DNA of 64,000 nt from Candidatus Bathyarchaeota archaeon (lineage in GTDB: Archaea; Thermoproteota; Bathyarchaeia; Bathyarchaeales; Bathycorpusculaceae): the NCBI GenBank assembly GCA_029881805.1, contig JAOULW010000001.1, positions 310,001 to 374,000 of the forward strand, read 5' to 3'. Of this stretch, positions 17,432-26,291 are shown piece by piece (the stretch's first letter is position 1; each line of letters opens with the position of its first letter). The position numbers and the translations under genes were made by a program. The notes under the pieces were generated by a model that saw only the letters and a program-made list of their open reading frames with translations, was not told where the DNA came from and did not search any database.

Positions 17432-18640
17432 ATGAGGAACATAGTTGTAGAAGGGCTAACGCATATTCCACTCGAAAAGCAACGTTTGGAAATAGTTGAA
17501 AGAAAAGGTCTCGGGCATCCAGACTACATATGTGACGCGATCATGGATCATATTTCTATACGTTTAAGTAAAGAATACATTGAGAAGGCAGGCTCCATAC
17601 TACACCATAATGTTGACAAGTCTTTGCTTGTGGCTGGCGAGGCTGAACCGAGATTTGGCGGGGGGATCGTGAAGCAACCGATACTCTTCGTGTTCGGTGA
17701 CAGAGCAACATCAGAATTCAACGGCACAAAAATAGACATCAACGGGATAGCCACGAACGTCGCTAAGGAATGGTTTACAAAGAACATGCGATTTGTAGAC
17801 CCTGAAAAGCACGTGAAATATCAAGTCGAATTGAAGTCAGGCTCCGTAGGTCTCACAGACATCTTCAAGCGCAAAGGAAAATTTCTAGGCGCCAATGACA
17901 CTTCAGCGGCTGTTGGTTATGCACCGATGACCAGAACAGAAAAAATAGTTTTGCAGACCGAAAATTTTCTTAATTCTAAGCAGTTCAAGAGTCGCTTTCC
18001 TGAATCTGGTGAAGACATAAAAGTCATGGGCTTCAGAATAAACAATGACTTAAGATTAACGATTGCCATGGCTTTTGTCGATCGTTTCATAACCAGCGAA
18101 GAAGACTATTTTGAAAAGAAAGCGAAAATCCTTGATGACATTCACACGTTTGTTGCAGTAAATACAGATTTCGAAGCCATTGATGTGCAACTAAACACTT
18201 TAGACGTGAAAGGAAGAGGGCTAAGCGGGTTATACTTAACTGTCTTGGGTACAAGCGCAGACAGTGGCGACTCCGGACAAGTGGGCAGAGGAAACCGTGT
18301 AAACGGCTTGATATCATTAAACAGACCGTTCTGTTCAGAGGCTGCAGCCGGCAAGAACCCAATAAGCCACGTAGGAAAAATCTACAATGCCCTCACATAC
18401 AAAATAGCGCAACATGTTCATGATGAAGTGCCAGAAGTTGAAGAAGTCTACATCTGGTTGCTAAGTAAAATAGGCAGTCCGATTGACCATCCCGCAGTTG
18501 CAGCGGCTCAAGTCATAATGAAGGACAATAACAACTTGGCTGAAGTCAAACATAAAATAAATGATGTTCTCGACTACGAACTCACGAACATAGATAACTT
18601 CTGCATGGAGCTGGCACAAGGAAAAATTTCGACCTATTAA
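17432..18640 (+). CDS. mat: S-adenosylmethionine synthetase, archaeal type
   Basis: Makes SAM from methionine and ATP. This is the archaeal MAT family, distinct from bacterial MetK: the N-terminus ERKGLGHPDYICDAIMD, the core GRGNRVNGLISLNRP with SADSGDSGQVG, and the end with KIGSPIDHP are typical. The 402 residues match. AAGGAAG lies upstream of the ATG. Its divergent neighbour has CBS domains, a fold known to bind adenosyl compounds, so feedback control of this gene is a reasonable idea but unproved. Confidence 0.96.
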   Translation: MRNIVVEGLTHIPLEKQRLEIVERKGLGHPDYICDAIMDHISIRLSKEYIEKAGSILHHNVDKSLLVAGEAEPRFGGGIVKQPILFVFGDRATSEFNGTKIDINGIATNVAKEWFTKNMRFVDPEKHVKYQVELKSGSVGLTDIFKRKGKFLGANDTSAAVGYAPMTRTEKIVLQTENFLNSKQFKSRFPESGEDIKVMGFRINNDLRLTIAMAFVDRFITSEEDYFEKKAKILDDIHTFVAVNTDFEAIDVQLNTLDVKGRGLSGLYLTVLGTSADSGDSGQVGRGNRVNGLISLNRPFCSEAAAGKNPISHVGKIYNALTYKIAQHVHDEVPEVEEVYIWLLSKIGSPIDHPAVAAAQVIMKDNNNLAEVKHKINDVLDYELTNIDNFCMELAQGKISTY

Positions 18641-18860
18641 AAGCAACTTGCGATTTTTGCTCAGCAACTTCAACCTGCTGACATGCTTAACAGAAACAAC
18701 AAGCCAGAAACCAAGTAATTTTTTGGGTTCCAAAATTACTATAAAAGCCCCTCTATAAGATAGACAGAGTCAAGGAGGGCGTTTTCTACAGTAATAGTTC
18801 AGATTAATTTAAAAACTCAAATTATCAAAATTGGCCTATTGATAGTAGGCGAAATAAACG

Positions 18861-19121
18861 ATGGCTGAAGCAGACGAAAAACTTCCCGTATCTGAATTCT
18901 ACAAGGTAGTCGATCACGCTACAGTTTTCAAAAGCGAAAAATGGTGGGAGGCAATAGTTGTCTTCGAATCCTTCGGAAAACGTTCGATAGGCTTGTATTT
19001 GTGGCAGAAAAGAGATGGCGAATGGAAAAGAAAACACAAATTTAACATACGAAACTTGGACGAATGGAATAGACTTAAAACCGCAATAGAACAGTTCGCG
19101 CCCAAACTTCTTTCCAAATAG
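18861..19121 (+). CDS. Small soluble protein of unknown function
   Basis: 86 residues, rich in Trp and Lys (KSEKWWEAIVVFESFGKR, LYLWQKRDGEWKRKHKF), read as two or three beta strands followed by a C-terminal helix (LKTAIEQFAPKLL). Similar short proteins are found in related archaea as hypothetical genes; no function is known. Two TATA-like elements lie upstream (actataaaagc near 18738 and attaatttaaaaac near 18805). The second suits the ATG. Confidence 0.6.
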   Translation: MAEADEKLPVSEFYKVVDHATVFKSEKWWEAIVVFESFGKRSIGLYLWQKRDGEWKRKHKFNIRNLDEWNRLKTAIEQFAPKLLSK

Positions 19122-19179
19122 TCCCCCTTAATAACTCCGCCGATTTTTCTTTTTGAATGTGAATATTTTTTCCAATAGC

Positions 19180-19188
19180 TTTAAAAGT
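19180..19188 (+). promoter_or_regulatory. TATA-like box, probable leaderless promoter
   Basis: The sequence tttaaaagt has its centre about 25 bases before the ATG at 19209, the distance at which archaeal transcription begins. No ribosome-binding site precedes that ATG, so the mRNA is probably leaderless. Confidence 0.4.
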
Positions 19189-19208
19189 TTATTATTCTAG
19201 ATTCTGGT

Positions 19209-19742
19209 ATGCTTGGCAGGATACAAAGAAGCCTTTACAAGCTGAAGAAGCTTCTACTCAAAGTTCATGAGAAAGATGGACTTGAAGAGCCTTCTGCTTT
19301 AGCATCTTTATCTAGACGCAAAACTGTCGAAGAACGTAGAGAGGAAGCAGTGACTTTTATAATAGAAAAATATTTTGATTTGAAAAAGCGCGAAGAAGAT
19401 TACCTAAGAAAACTGGAAAGTTATGGCAGATTTCGAAGATGGATATTTGAAAAGAGTAGAAGCTTGAGAACTGCTGGTATGATTTTTAAGGAGACTGTGG
19501 TAAAGCCTTCAATAATAGTTATGATGGTGTTTTCATGCTTCTTTTCGATTTGGCTTGGAACGGTTGTGGGACAACCTACGACAAAGTTTACTCAAACGTA
19601 TGTACCGTTCCCATTCAACTATGCGCTTGATGTTTTGATTCTCTTTCCTATTGGTTTTGCCCCAGGAATATTAAGTATAGTCCTAAGCTATTACTGGGAA
19701 AAGAAGAAACTGCTTAGACTGTTCCAAGATTATGGGGTATAA
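19209..19742 (+). CDS. Membrane protein with charged N-terminal coil
   Basis: 177 residues. The first ~95 are highly charged and helical (EERREEAVTFIIEKYF, then KKREEDYLRKLES) and may form a coiled coil; two membrane segments follow (about 100-118 and 140-165), with a periplasm-side-type loop containing several Thr and Pro. The C-terminus is basic and probably cytoplasmic. No known domain is recognised. A TATA-like box 25 bases before the ATG suggests a leaderless mRNA. Confidence 0.6.
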   Translation: MLGRIQRSLYKLKKLLLKVHEKDGLEEPSALASLSRRKTVEERREEAVTFIIEKYFDLKKREEDYLRKLESYGRFRRWIFEKSRSLRTAGMIFKETVVKPSIIVMMVFSCFFSIWLGTVVGQPTTKFTQTYVPFPFNYALDVLILFPIGFAPGILSIVLSYYWEKKKLLRLFQDYGV

Positions 19743-19871
19743 ATGTTTTTTGCACGCGGGTTTACCGAATGACTCTTTCAATTATTATCAATTCTTATTC
19801 TAAATTAGAATCCATAATTGAATAATTTTATTAATTTACCCTCACAACAAAACAAGAGAAGGGCAAACATT

Positions 19872-20288
19872 ATGGAAACGGAGCAAGGAGCACTTGAAGA
19901 CACACACTACGAAGAAGAGACAAGTGAAGAAAGTGTTCCGTTTGAGGAAATTCAACACGAGAACGAATCAGAAGCATACGTAGTTCCAGAAGAACCTTCG
20001 AAAGAGCAAAAGCAAGAAGAACCGAAGGAAGATGACCTGGATGCAAACACTGAAAACAGGAGCAGCTTCGTTCATGGTCTTTCTGTCGGACTTGGAATTG
20101 GTTGCATTGCAACTTTTGTCATAATGTGGATAACTGTGTTCTTTACACCACAATTGCCATCAATGATCACTTACGAGGCTATGCTTTCAATTTTCATATA
20201 TCCGCTTATCTACCTGCTAACAGTAGGTTTAATTGCGCTAACTGCAGGTATAGTCAGAGAATACTTTACCCGAAAAGGCAACTTGTAA
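19872..20288 (+). CDS. Acidic N-tail two-TM membrane protein
   Basis: 138 residues from the ATG at 19872. The first ~70 residues are extremely acidic with almost no hydrophobics (many Glu, Asp), likely disordered. Two hydrophobic segments follow (GIGCIATFVIMWITVFF and SIFIYPLIYLLTVGLIAL), and the end is basic (YFTRKGN). GAAGGGC lies just before this ATG, so it is preferred over the upstream ATG at 19818. Function unknown; the acidic tail suggests a protein-docking surface. Confidence 0.6.
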   Translation: METEQGALEDTHYEEETSEESVPFEEIQHENESEAYVVPEEPSKEQKQEEPKEDDLDANTENRSSFVHGLSVGLGIGCIATFVIMWITVFFTPQLPSMITYEAMLSIFIYPLIYLLTVGLIALTAGIVREYFTRKGNL

Positions 20289-20369
20289 AAAAACAATCCC
20301 AGTGTCTAAGCATTTCTAATCTGTAATAGTTAATAAACCAAAGGTTTAAACTATACATTGTGAAGGTTC

Positions 20370-21005
20370 ATGCCTTATATGTTTAAACAGCTTTTGGAGA
20401 AAATCATCGGGGAAAAGGCGCCAGGCCCATCTCCGACATTTTCCATGGTCCACATGTTGCTGGCGTTAGATCTTATGGCAGAAAAAACAATCGGTCGTAG
20501 CAAACTGGCTTATAGTCTAGATGTTGGAGAAGGCGCAATTCGTACGATAATAGGTCGACTGAAAGAAGCTGGATTGATTACAACTTCAAAAGCTGGATGT
20601 ACACTAACAAACAAGGGTCTGAAGCTCTGGGAAGAACATAAATCGATTTTTAAGAAGAAGAGTAAAATTGTGGAAAATGAGCTGACTCTTGGCACCCACA
20701 ACTTCGCAATTCTAGTTAAAAACTGTGGGCATAAAGTCAAGTCTGGAATGGGACTCCGTGACACAGCAATAATGGCAGGTGCAAGAAGCGCCACTACCAT
20801 TCTCTTCCAAGACGGACGCTTAGTAATTCCTTCAGTAAGTGATAACGTGACCAAGGATTTTCCAAAAGCGGCAGGTCAAATAGTCACGCTTTTGAAGCCA
20901 GAAGAGAACGATGTAGTAATCATTGTAAGCGCAGATAATATGCGACAAGCTGAATATGGCGCGTTAACAGCTGCTTGGACACTTATTAATGACCTTAGGA
21001 AATAA
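20370..21005 (+). CDS. DUF4443 HTH protein
   Basis: 211 residues. The N-terminal half is a winged helix (IGRSKLAYSL, EGAIRTIIGRLKEAGLIT, then a TNKG wing). The C-terminal half, with NCGHKVKSGMGLRDTAIMAGA and VIIVSADNMRQAEYGALTAAW, matches the DUF4443 domain of archaeal proteins. It probably binds DNA and senses an unknown ligand through the C-terminal domain. TTTAAAC lies about 22 bases upstream of the ATG and GAAGG directly before it. The gene converges with the GPN GTPase gene eight bases away. Confidence 0.8.
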   Translation: MPYMFKQLLEKIIGEKAPGPSPTFSMVHMLLALDLMAEKTIGRSKLAYSLDVGEGAIRTIIGRLKEAGLITTSKAGCTLTNKGLKLWEEHKSIFKKKSKIVENELTLGTHNFAILVKNCGHKVKSGMGLRDTAIMAGARSATTILFQDGRLVIPSVSDNVTKDFPKAAGQIVTLLKPEENDVVIIVSADNMRQAEYGALTAAWTLINDLRK

Positions 21006-21013
21006 TTTTTTGA

Positions 21014-21775
21014 CTAGGTGGTGTATTTTTCTCCTTCAGCCAAGATGCGTTCTAAGGTCATGTTGAAATTTGTCATTCCCTCATTGGTTTTCGCTGAAAC
21101 TGGGATCAACAGAAATCTTAGACCAAGCTGGTAGATTGCCTTCATCATGTTTCTGCTTAGTAAACGCTTTGTTCCTTCAAGTTTTTGATCAACCGCATTT
21201 TCTAGGGCGTTTGGATCAGCTGACCACTGTACAATTCTTTCGGTTTCATGTTTCGGAAGCAAATCACATTTTGATAATAGATACACTTGGGGTAACAGAA
21301 AACGGTTGTAAATTGCTGCTGAAAGGAAAAGGTTTGAAACATAATTAAGTGGATTAACTGAGAAAACACTATCGAACAAGTAAACTATGGCTTTCGACTC
21401 CTTTGTGAGCTCGCTAGCAATATATGGTCCGCTGGCTCTGAAAGCGAAAAGTTCCATCTGTCCAGATGTGTCCACCAGAACAATATCAGATTTTAACTCT
21501 TCAATTTCTTTCGAGATCTGCTCAATTTCATCTGCAATCAAGTCGGCGGCCATTACTAATGCACCGTTTGGACCTAAACCATATTCTTCCATTAGACTTC
21601 CGACATTTACGTAGTTTCGAACGTCAACATCTGGAGAATACGGAATTTTTAACGCGCCTGGGTCAAGGTTGACTAAAGCAACATCTTGCTTGGATATTTT
21701 CAGCCATTCATTAAATGCTGCTGTAAGCAGAGACTTACCCGATCCAGCGGTACCTATAATGAAGACTATAAACAT
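21014..21775 (-). CDS. GPN-loop GTPase
   Basis: A homodimeric GTPase of the GPN family, whose eukaryotic members help assemble RNA polymerase II. Walker A is GTAGSGKSLL, the diagnostic GPN loop is LGPNGAL, the Walker B/G3 region reads IVLVDTSGQME, and G4 is LLSKCDL. The 253 residues are normal. The archaeal role is undefined; a chaperone role for RNA polymerase or another complex is inferred from the family. Confidence 0.92.
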   Translation of the reverse strand: MFIVFIIGTAGSGKSLLTAAFNEWLKISKQDVALVNLDPGALKIPYSPDVDVRNYVNVGSLMEEYGLGPNGALVMAADLIADEIEQISKEIEELKSDIVLVDTSGQMELFAFRASGPYIASELTKESKAIVYLFDSVFSVNPLNYVSNLFLSAAIYNRFLLPQVYLLSKCDLLPKHETERIVQWSADPNALENAVDQKLEGTKRLLSRNMMKAIYQLGLRFLLIPVSAKTNEGMTNFNMTLERILAEGEKYTT

Positions 21776-21851
21776 TATCGAATCATCCCCTTTAACTAAG
21801 AAATGCCATATTAAGTATCAAACTTCGACCTTTAAGTAAAAAGTTTTTCTA

Positions 21852-23000
21852 TCAATATGGAATTTCTGGAGGCACGGGCTCTTGAAACCCTGGCTGAGTC
21901 TGTCTTGATGTGAGGAATATAATCAGACCTACACAGACCAAGATTGCTGTAATGGCTATTAACAAAACAAAGAATGTAGACAAAATCGTTAACGTTTGTA
22001 TTCGGCTGTCCGCTCCTGCATAGTCTTCGTCGCCGGACCAGCTTACACGAATATAGCATATGCCTGCTGTTTCTGCGTTCCAAATATATTCGAACTGTCC
22101 CATGAAATCTGTCGTGACAGTGCCCAAGGCTATCCATGGTGAATTGTTCATTTTTATATAAACTGTGAGAGTTTTGTTTTGCAGGATTGGTGAGAGCTGT
22201 CCGTAGAGTGTGACCATGCCACTTTGAATCAAAAATGTCGGTGAAACGGTCAGAGATATGGTTGAAGATTCCAAGGTTTTATAACTTGCAGAAACCTGTC
22301 CTGGGGCCCATTGTTCGCAGTTTTCTAGCGTGATTACTTGCATTGAGGCTTGTTTTAAGTCGTCTGGGCACTCACCAACCCTCCACCCGTCTTGCCAGTT
22401 TCCACCTGTGCATTCCGCTATGTAATATTCAGTTTGATTATACGTCACGTAGTACGCCGGTTCTCTTGAGTCACGAGGGGTGTGAGAAAGACTGACACCA
22501 ATGTTCATGTGGGCTTGGCTGTCGTAGTATAGAAGCACAGCGTCAAGTCCGCCCGCCTTAATGATTGAAGCTACAATGTAGGAGAAGAGGTCACAATCTC
22601 CCTTATTTTCGACTAATGTTTCTACGGGGTATTTTGCTGGGGTAGTTGCCTCATATGGTATTTGGTGTACAATCATCAACACTCCGTTTACAAAATCCTC
22701 GTCGTCTGTGTAAATTCTCCAGAGGCTATCAGCGATTGGTGCTACGGCGTAAGGCGTTACAAATTTTGCGAAATCATTGTTTGAATTTAGTACGTGGCTT
22801 TTTTCATTGTAGTATTCGTACAGCGACTGTTGCACAGTGACGTTCAACCTATAATATGTGGAACCATTCGGTTGATTTAGAAGTTGGTATGAATGACTGT
22901 AGCTTTGTGCCCAAACTTCTGGAAGCAAATAAGAAATCACAAGCAAAATTGTTGTTGTTGTTAAGAGCAGTTTGGACGACTCTATTTTGGGCTTTTTCAT
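21852..23000 (-). CDS. Secreted, membrane-anchored transglutaminase-like protein
   Basis: An exported protein of 382 residues: a signal peptide (about 1-32), a transglutaminase-like core with Cys in NKGDCDLFSYIVASI and His in QAHMNIGVSL, then an immunoglobulin-like region (VTVYIKMNNSPWIALGTV) and a C-terminal membrane segment (about 340-362) with a short Pro-rich cytoplasmic tail. Such proteins are thought to be peptidases or cross-linkers acting on surface proteins. The third catalytic residue is probably the Asp/Asn in the strand after the His, but I cannot assign it surely. Not linked to an evident operon. Confidence 0.8.
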   Translation of the reverse strand: MKKPKIESSKLLLTTTTILLVISYLLPEVWAQSYSHSYQLLNQPNGSTYYRLNVTVQQSLYEYYNEKSHVLNSNNDFAKFVTPYAVAPIADSLWRIYTDDEDFVNGVLMIVHQIPYEATTPAKYPVETLVENKGDCDLFSYIVASIIKAGGLDAVLLYYDSQAHMNIGVSLSHTPRDSREPAYYVTYNQTEYYIAECTGGNWQDGWRVGECPDDLKQASMQVITLENCEQWAPGQVSASYKTLESSTISLTVSPTFLIQSGMVTLYGQLSPILQNKTLTVYIKMNNSPWIALGTVTTDFMGQFEYIWNAETAGICYIRVSWSGDEDYAGADSRIQTLTILSTFFVLLIAITAILVCVGLIIFLTSRQTQPGFQEPVPPEIPY

Positions 23001-23176
23001 AGAAAACTTTGTTGCGAGTTTGATTTATGGCATTTATGAAATGTCAATCAGTAGTCGAAAGTAGTTTGGACAACTGCATCGAACACTCGGATTTCCAATC
23101 GTCTCTACTGCGTGTTTAGCCTTCCATCATCGCAACCACATATATGTCAATGTCCTGTAAACAAGACTTTTTCGAT

Positions 23177-23956
23177 TCAAGTCTCCACGAATTTTCTTTT
23201 TCTATCGTTAAAAACACAGGTTTGAGTATAACCCACTTTTTTGGCTAGATTTATTGCTTCTTCAAAATTTCTTCCCACATCATCTGGTTCATGAGCGTCT
23301 GAGCCAAAGACTATTGGAACATCATAACTATACATAATCTTCAAGAACTCTTCGTTGGGATATATTTCTGAACATGGTCTTCTCAATCCTGCAGTATTGA
23401 TTTCTGCACAAATGTTAGATTCTGCCATGGTTTCAACAGTTTCTATAAGGATATCAGAAAAGTCACAGTTGGGTTTAAACCCGAAAATTTTGATGAGATC
23501 TGGATGCGCCAAGATATCAAAAAGCTGGGACTTGCACATTTTCCTAACGAGGCTAAAATATTCCTCGTAAACCTGCAAAATATCCCTCTTCAAATATTCA
23601 TGCATCTGAGAGCGGTAGTCAACGCCCCAGCCTCCAATGAAATGAACAGCTCCTATGACATAATCAAACGGGTGTCTTTGAACAAAATCTTCGATTTTCT
23701 GAGCATCGCTGGGAACAAAATCCACTTCAACGCCTAGCTTTATAGGAAGATTTGAGCTCTCCTTGAAAGCAAGAAAATTCTGAACGTAAGCTGGCATAAA
23801 GTCGGGCGACGCCCATGGGTAACCGCTAATAGGACTGACTAAGATGTGTTCTGAAAAGCCTATTTCACTAATGTTTCTTTCTTTGGCCTTTCGAACATGT
23901 TCTTCCATGTTCCCTTTGGCGTCTGGTGAAGCCTTCGTGTGGATATGATAATCCAT
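23177..23956 (-). CDS. PHP-domain phosphoesterase, histidinol-phosphatase-like
   Basis: A PHP-family metal-dependent phosphatase. Metal ligands appear in DYHIHTKASPDAKG, in GFSEHI, in the internal GAVHFIGG, and in ILAHPDLI; the end carries FGSDAHEP. The nearest described relatives are HisK/HisJ-type histidinol-phosphate phosphatases, and a histidine-pathway role is plausible but no his gene is near. The frame is open from 23974, but a GGTGAG suits the ATG at 23956 (MDYHIHT). It follows the CinA-like gene. Confidence 0.85.
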   Translation of the reverse strand: MDYHIHTKASPDAKGNMEEHVRKAKERNISEIGFSEHILVSPISGYPWASPDFMPAYVQNFLAFKESSNLPIKLGVEVDFVPSDAQKIEDFVQRHPFDYVIGAVHFIGGWGVDYRSQMHEYLKRDILQVYEEYFSLVRKMCKSQLFDILAHPDLIKIFGFKPNCDFSDILIETVETMAESNICAEINTAGLRRPCSEIYPNEEFLKIMYSYDVPIVFGSDAHEPDDVGRNFEEAINLAKKVGYTQTCVFNDRKRKFVET

Positions 23957-23977
23957 AATCGTTTTGCTCACCAACTT

Positions 23978-24790
23978 CTACTTTAATTTAGTTTTCCCAC
24001 CGATTTTCTTTACAAGCTCCGATAACTGAACTATAGTTTTTCCTAGGCGGTCCTTTGCAGTTTTAGAGTTCCTTGCTGTCGTTGAGAAGTGGATCTCGAT
24101 ATGGGGTTTTTTCTCTTCACCTTTTGGATGGGATTTTATATAGACATATGGATTGCCACGCATTACTTCATCAACTAATGGAGCCAACGTTGATTCCATA
24201 ATGTTATCTGCATGTATGCTTGCCTCATAAAATGTAACCTCTCCAGCTCTTCTCCTGAGCAATGGAGCCACGGATTCTTCAAAAATAGCTTCCATTTCTG
24301 GAGGCACGCCAGGCAAAGCAATTAGAACGATTCCTTTAACATTCATCATTACTCCAGGGGCTGTTCCAACAGAGTTCGGCAATGGTGCTGCGTCTTTTGG
24401 AAGTGTTGCCATTTTAATTCTCGGCGGTGTCAGTTCAACTTTTTCCATTCTTCCAGATTTTACATAGGCCTCATATTTTTCTCTGACCATTTTCAAAGCT
24501 TTTCGATTAACTTTCAGCTTGCTGTTTAAGGCTTTAGCGATTCCCTCTAATGTTTTATCGTCAAAGGTTGGGCCTAATCCGCCTGTCGTTATTATGAACC
24601 CTGGTTTTCGCTGTAGCGCTCCACGAATGGCCTTTACAATTTCGTCCACATCATCGCCTACAATAGTTATCCGCTTGACTATTGTGCCTAGCGAAGTTGC
24701 GCGTTTGGCAATCCAATGAGCGTTTGTGTTCAGTGTCTTGCCTATTAACAGTTCATTGCCAACGCAGATTATTTCCATTTGCTGACTCAT
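23978..24790 (-). CDS. CinA-like N-terminal (molybdopterin-binding) domain protein
   Basis: 270 residues with the MoCF_biosynth/CinA fold: EIICVGNELLIGKTLNTNAHWIA, then the conserved FIITTGGLGPTFDD and LPGVPPEM. In bacteria the full CinA couples this domain to NMN deamidase; here only the N-terminal domain with a short archaeal C-terminal extension is present, the usual archaeal form. Some family members hydrolyse ADP-ribose. GGAAGGTGAG directly before the ATG supports the start. It is probably cotranscribed with the PHP gene downstream. Confidence 0.85.
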   Translation of the reverse strand: MSQQMEIICVGNELLIGKTLNTNAHWIAKRATSLGTIVKRITIVGDDVDEIVKAIRGALQRKPGFIITTGGLGPTFDDKTLEGIAKALNSKLKVNRKALKMVREKYEAYVKSGRMEKVELTPPRIKMATLPKDAAPLPNSVGTAPGVMMNVKGIVLIALPGVPPEMEAIFEESVAPLLRRRAGEVTFYEASIHADNIMESTLAPLVDEVMRGNPYVYIKSHPKGEEKKPHIEIHFSTTARNSKTAKDRLGKTIVQLSELVKKIGGKTKLK

Positions 24791-24887
24791 TTTCTCACCT
24801 TCCTAAGCTTAGGCGATAGAAAAATAAAGTTGTCGCGTTCTCTTTATGCGGTTTGCTGCTTTATTGTTCAGAAAAGCTGCAGGCAAA

Positions 24888-25094
24888 CTATTTCTTCTTG
24901 CTAAGCCACCATTTCAAGTATTCTTTCCTTCGCTTTTCCTGCTCATCTTCTTTAGATTCTATGGATGGTCGCAGTTTTTCCCTTAGTTCCATTAGTTCCT
25001 GTTGTGTTACAGACAATCCGCAGCTTTTACAGGCATAATGCTTAGTGGCTATAATATATTTCATTTCGCCACCACACTCTGGACAGTATGGCAT
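24888..25094 (-). CDS. Small zinc-ribbon protein with charged helix
   Basis: 68 residues. Two knuckles, CPECGG and CKSCGL, bind one zinc near the N-terminus; the rest is a long, highly charged helix (LREKLRPSIES, EQEKRRKEYLKWWL) ending in lysines. GGTGA lies at the right distance before the ATG at 25094, so the shorter start MPYCPECG is chosen. The architecture suggests an RNA- or protein-binding adaptor; no family name is recognised. Confidence 0.65.
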   Translation of the reverse strand: MPYCPECGGEMKYIIATKHYACKSCGLSVTQQELMELREKLRPSIESKEDEQEKRRKEYLKWWLSKKK

Positions 25095-25166
25095 TTCAAT
25101 CACCATCTATGTCTAAAAGTAAACCTTCTTTGAGAAATAGCTTTCGCTTACGAATTTGCGTATGAT

Positions 25167-26270
25167 TCAGGTTATGAAATTTGCAAGTTTTGCTTTTCTA
25201 GCCAGTTGAACGGCTCTTTCTATTTCATCTCTCGTAAGTCTTCTGCGCAGTTCTGGGATCTCATACGCCAGCCATTCAGGTCTATACTGAAACATTAGGT
25301 TGACCCTAGTTCCTGTGCCCAGATTCGCTGCTATCCAATTCACAATTGGTTGTACACAACATTCCAGATGATCTGGCAGAACAAGTACGCGTATAAGAAG
25401 GTCACCATATTTTTTTGCTTCCAGATGGTTATATGTGCATACCTTCCAATAGTTTGGCGCTCCAGAAATCTTTTCTGCACATCCTTGTGATCCATACTTA
25501 AAATCTAATAGATAGACATCAGCGAATCCAGCTAAAAGTTGCGCTGTTTCCGGACTGTAGTAGCTGTTTGAGTTCCAGACAATTGGAATATTCGCATTTA
25601 CATACTTGAAGGTTTCAAGCCATTGCCAAAGCCACGGTGTGGGTTCTCCGCCTACTAAATTGACATTTCTGCAACTGTTCGCACGTAGATGTTCGACTTC
25701 GTTTGCCAATTCCTTCAGCCCGTAAACTTTTCCTTTTTCTATCCATTGAGAAATTGTCCAGTTTTGACAATGTTTACAGCGCATTGTACAACCCATAGTG
25801 AAAATAGTTCCAGAAGGCACAAGCTCCGGTTCTTCACCTACATGCTCGAAAATGCTCGAAACAGAAATTTCTGTTCCGCATTTGCAGAAGCCTAATTCGC
25901 CCTGAATCCTGTTGATTCCACATCTGCGCGCACAAAAATGGCAATCGAAAAGGGTTCTTCTTGCGATTTCAATTTTCAAGTCTAGGTATGATTTCTCTGG
26001 AGTCGACATATCCTGCAAAATTTTTCTTTCAGTGTCAACTTTTCTTTGAGTTTCATAGAATTCTTGCGTAAGTTCAGCGTGTTTTTGCCAAAGTTCTTCT
26101 GCGGACTCGTTTGCGTTGAATTGTGCAGGAATTTTCTTCGTTATCATAAATTTTGCTGGTTTTTCGTTCTGCATGACAGAGAAATATCTGGCTAAGCTTT
26201 TACATGCCTTCTCGTCCTTCAACACTGCAATTGCGTCTGGGCGGAGAAGCTTCCACATCGTTGTCAACAT
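25167..26270 (-). CDS. Radical SAM enzyme, PflA-like (COG1313 type)
   Basis: 367 residues. The radical SAM cluster motif is CTMRCKHC, preceded by a cysteine-rich segment CHFCARRCGINR and CKCGTE that may hold an extra cluster or zinc. The partial TIM barrel then reads VNLVGGEPTPW, VWNSNSYY and LLDFKYG, typical of pyruvate-formate-lyase-activase-like proteins. The ~90 N-terminal residues are specific and of unknown function. It lies 21 bases downstream of the AmrS gene, so two PflA-like enzymes are probably expressed together. The substrate is unknown. Confidence 0.85.
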   Translation of the reverse strand: MLTTMWKLLRPDAIAVLKDEKACKSLARYFSVMQNEKPAKFMITKKIPAQFNANESAEELWQKHAELTQEFYETQRKVDTERKILQDMSTPEKSYLDLKIEIARRTLFDCHFCARRCGINRIQGELGFCKCGTEISVSSIFEHVGEEPELVPSGTIFTMGCTMRCKHCQNWTISQWIEKGKVYGLKELANEVEHLRANSCRNVNLVGGEPTPWLWQWLETFKYVNANIPIVWNSNSYYSPETAQLLAGFADVYLLDFKYGSQGCAEKISGAPNYWKVCTYNHLEAKKYGDLLIRVLVLPDHLECCVQPIVNWIAANLGTGTRVNLMFQYRPEWLAYEIPELRRRLTRDEIERAVQLARKAKLANFIT

Positions 26271-26291
26271 GAACCTAGTCTAGCGCGTTTA

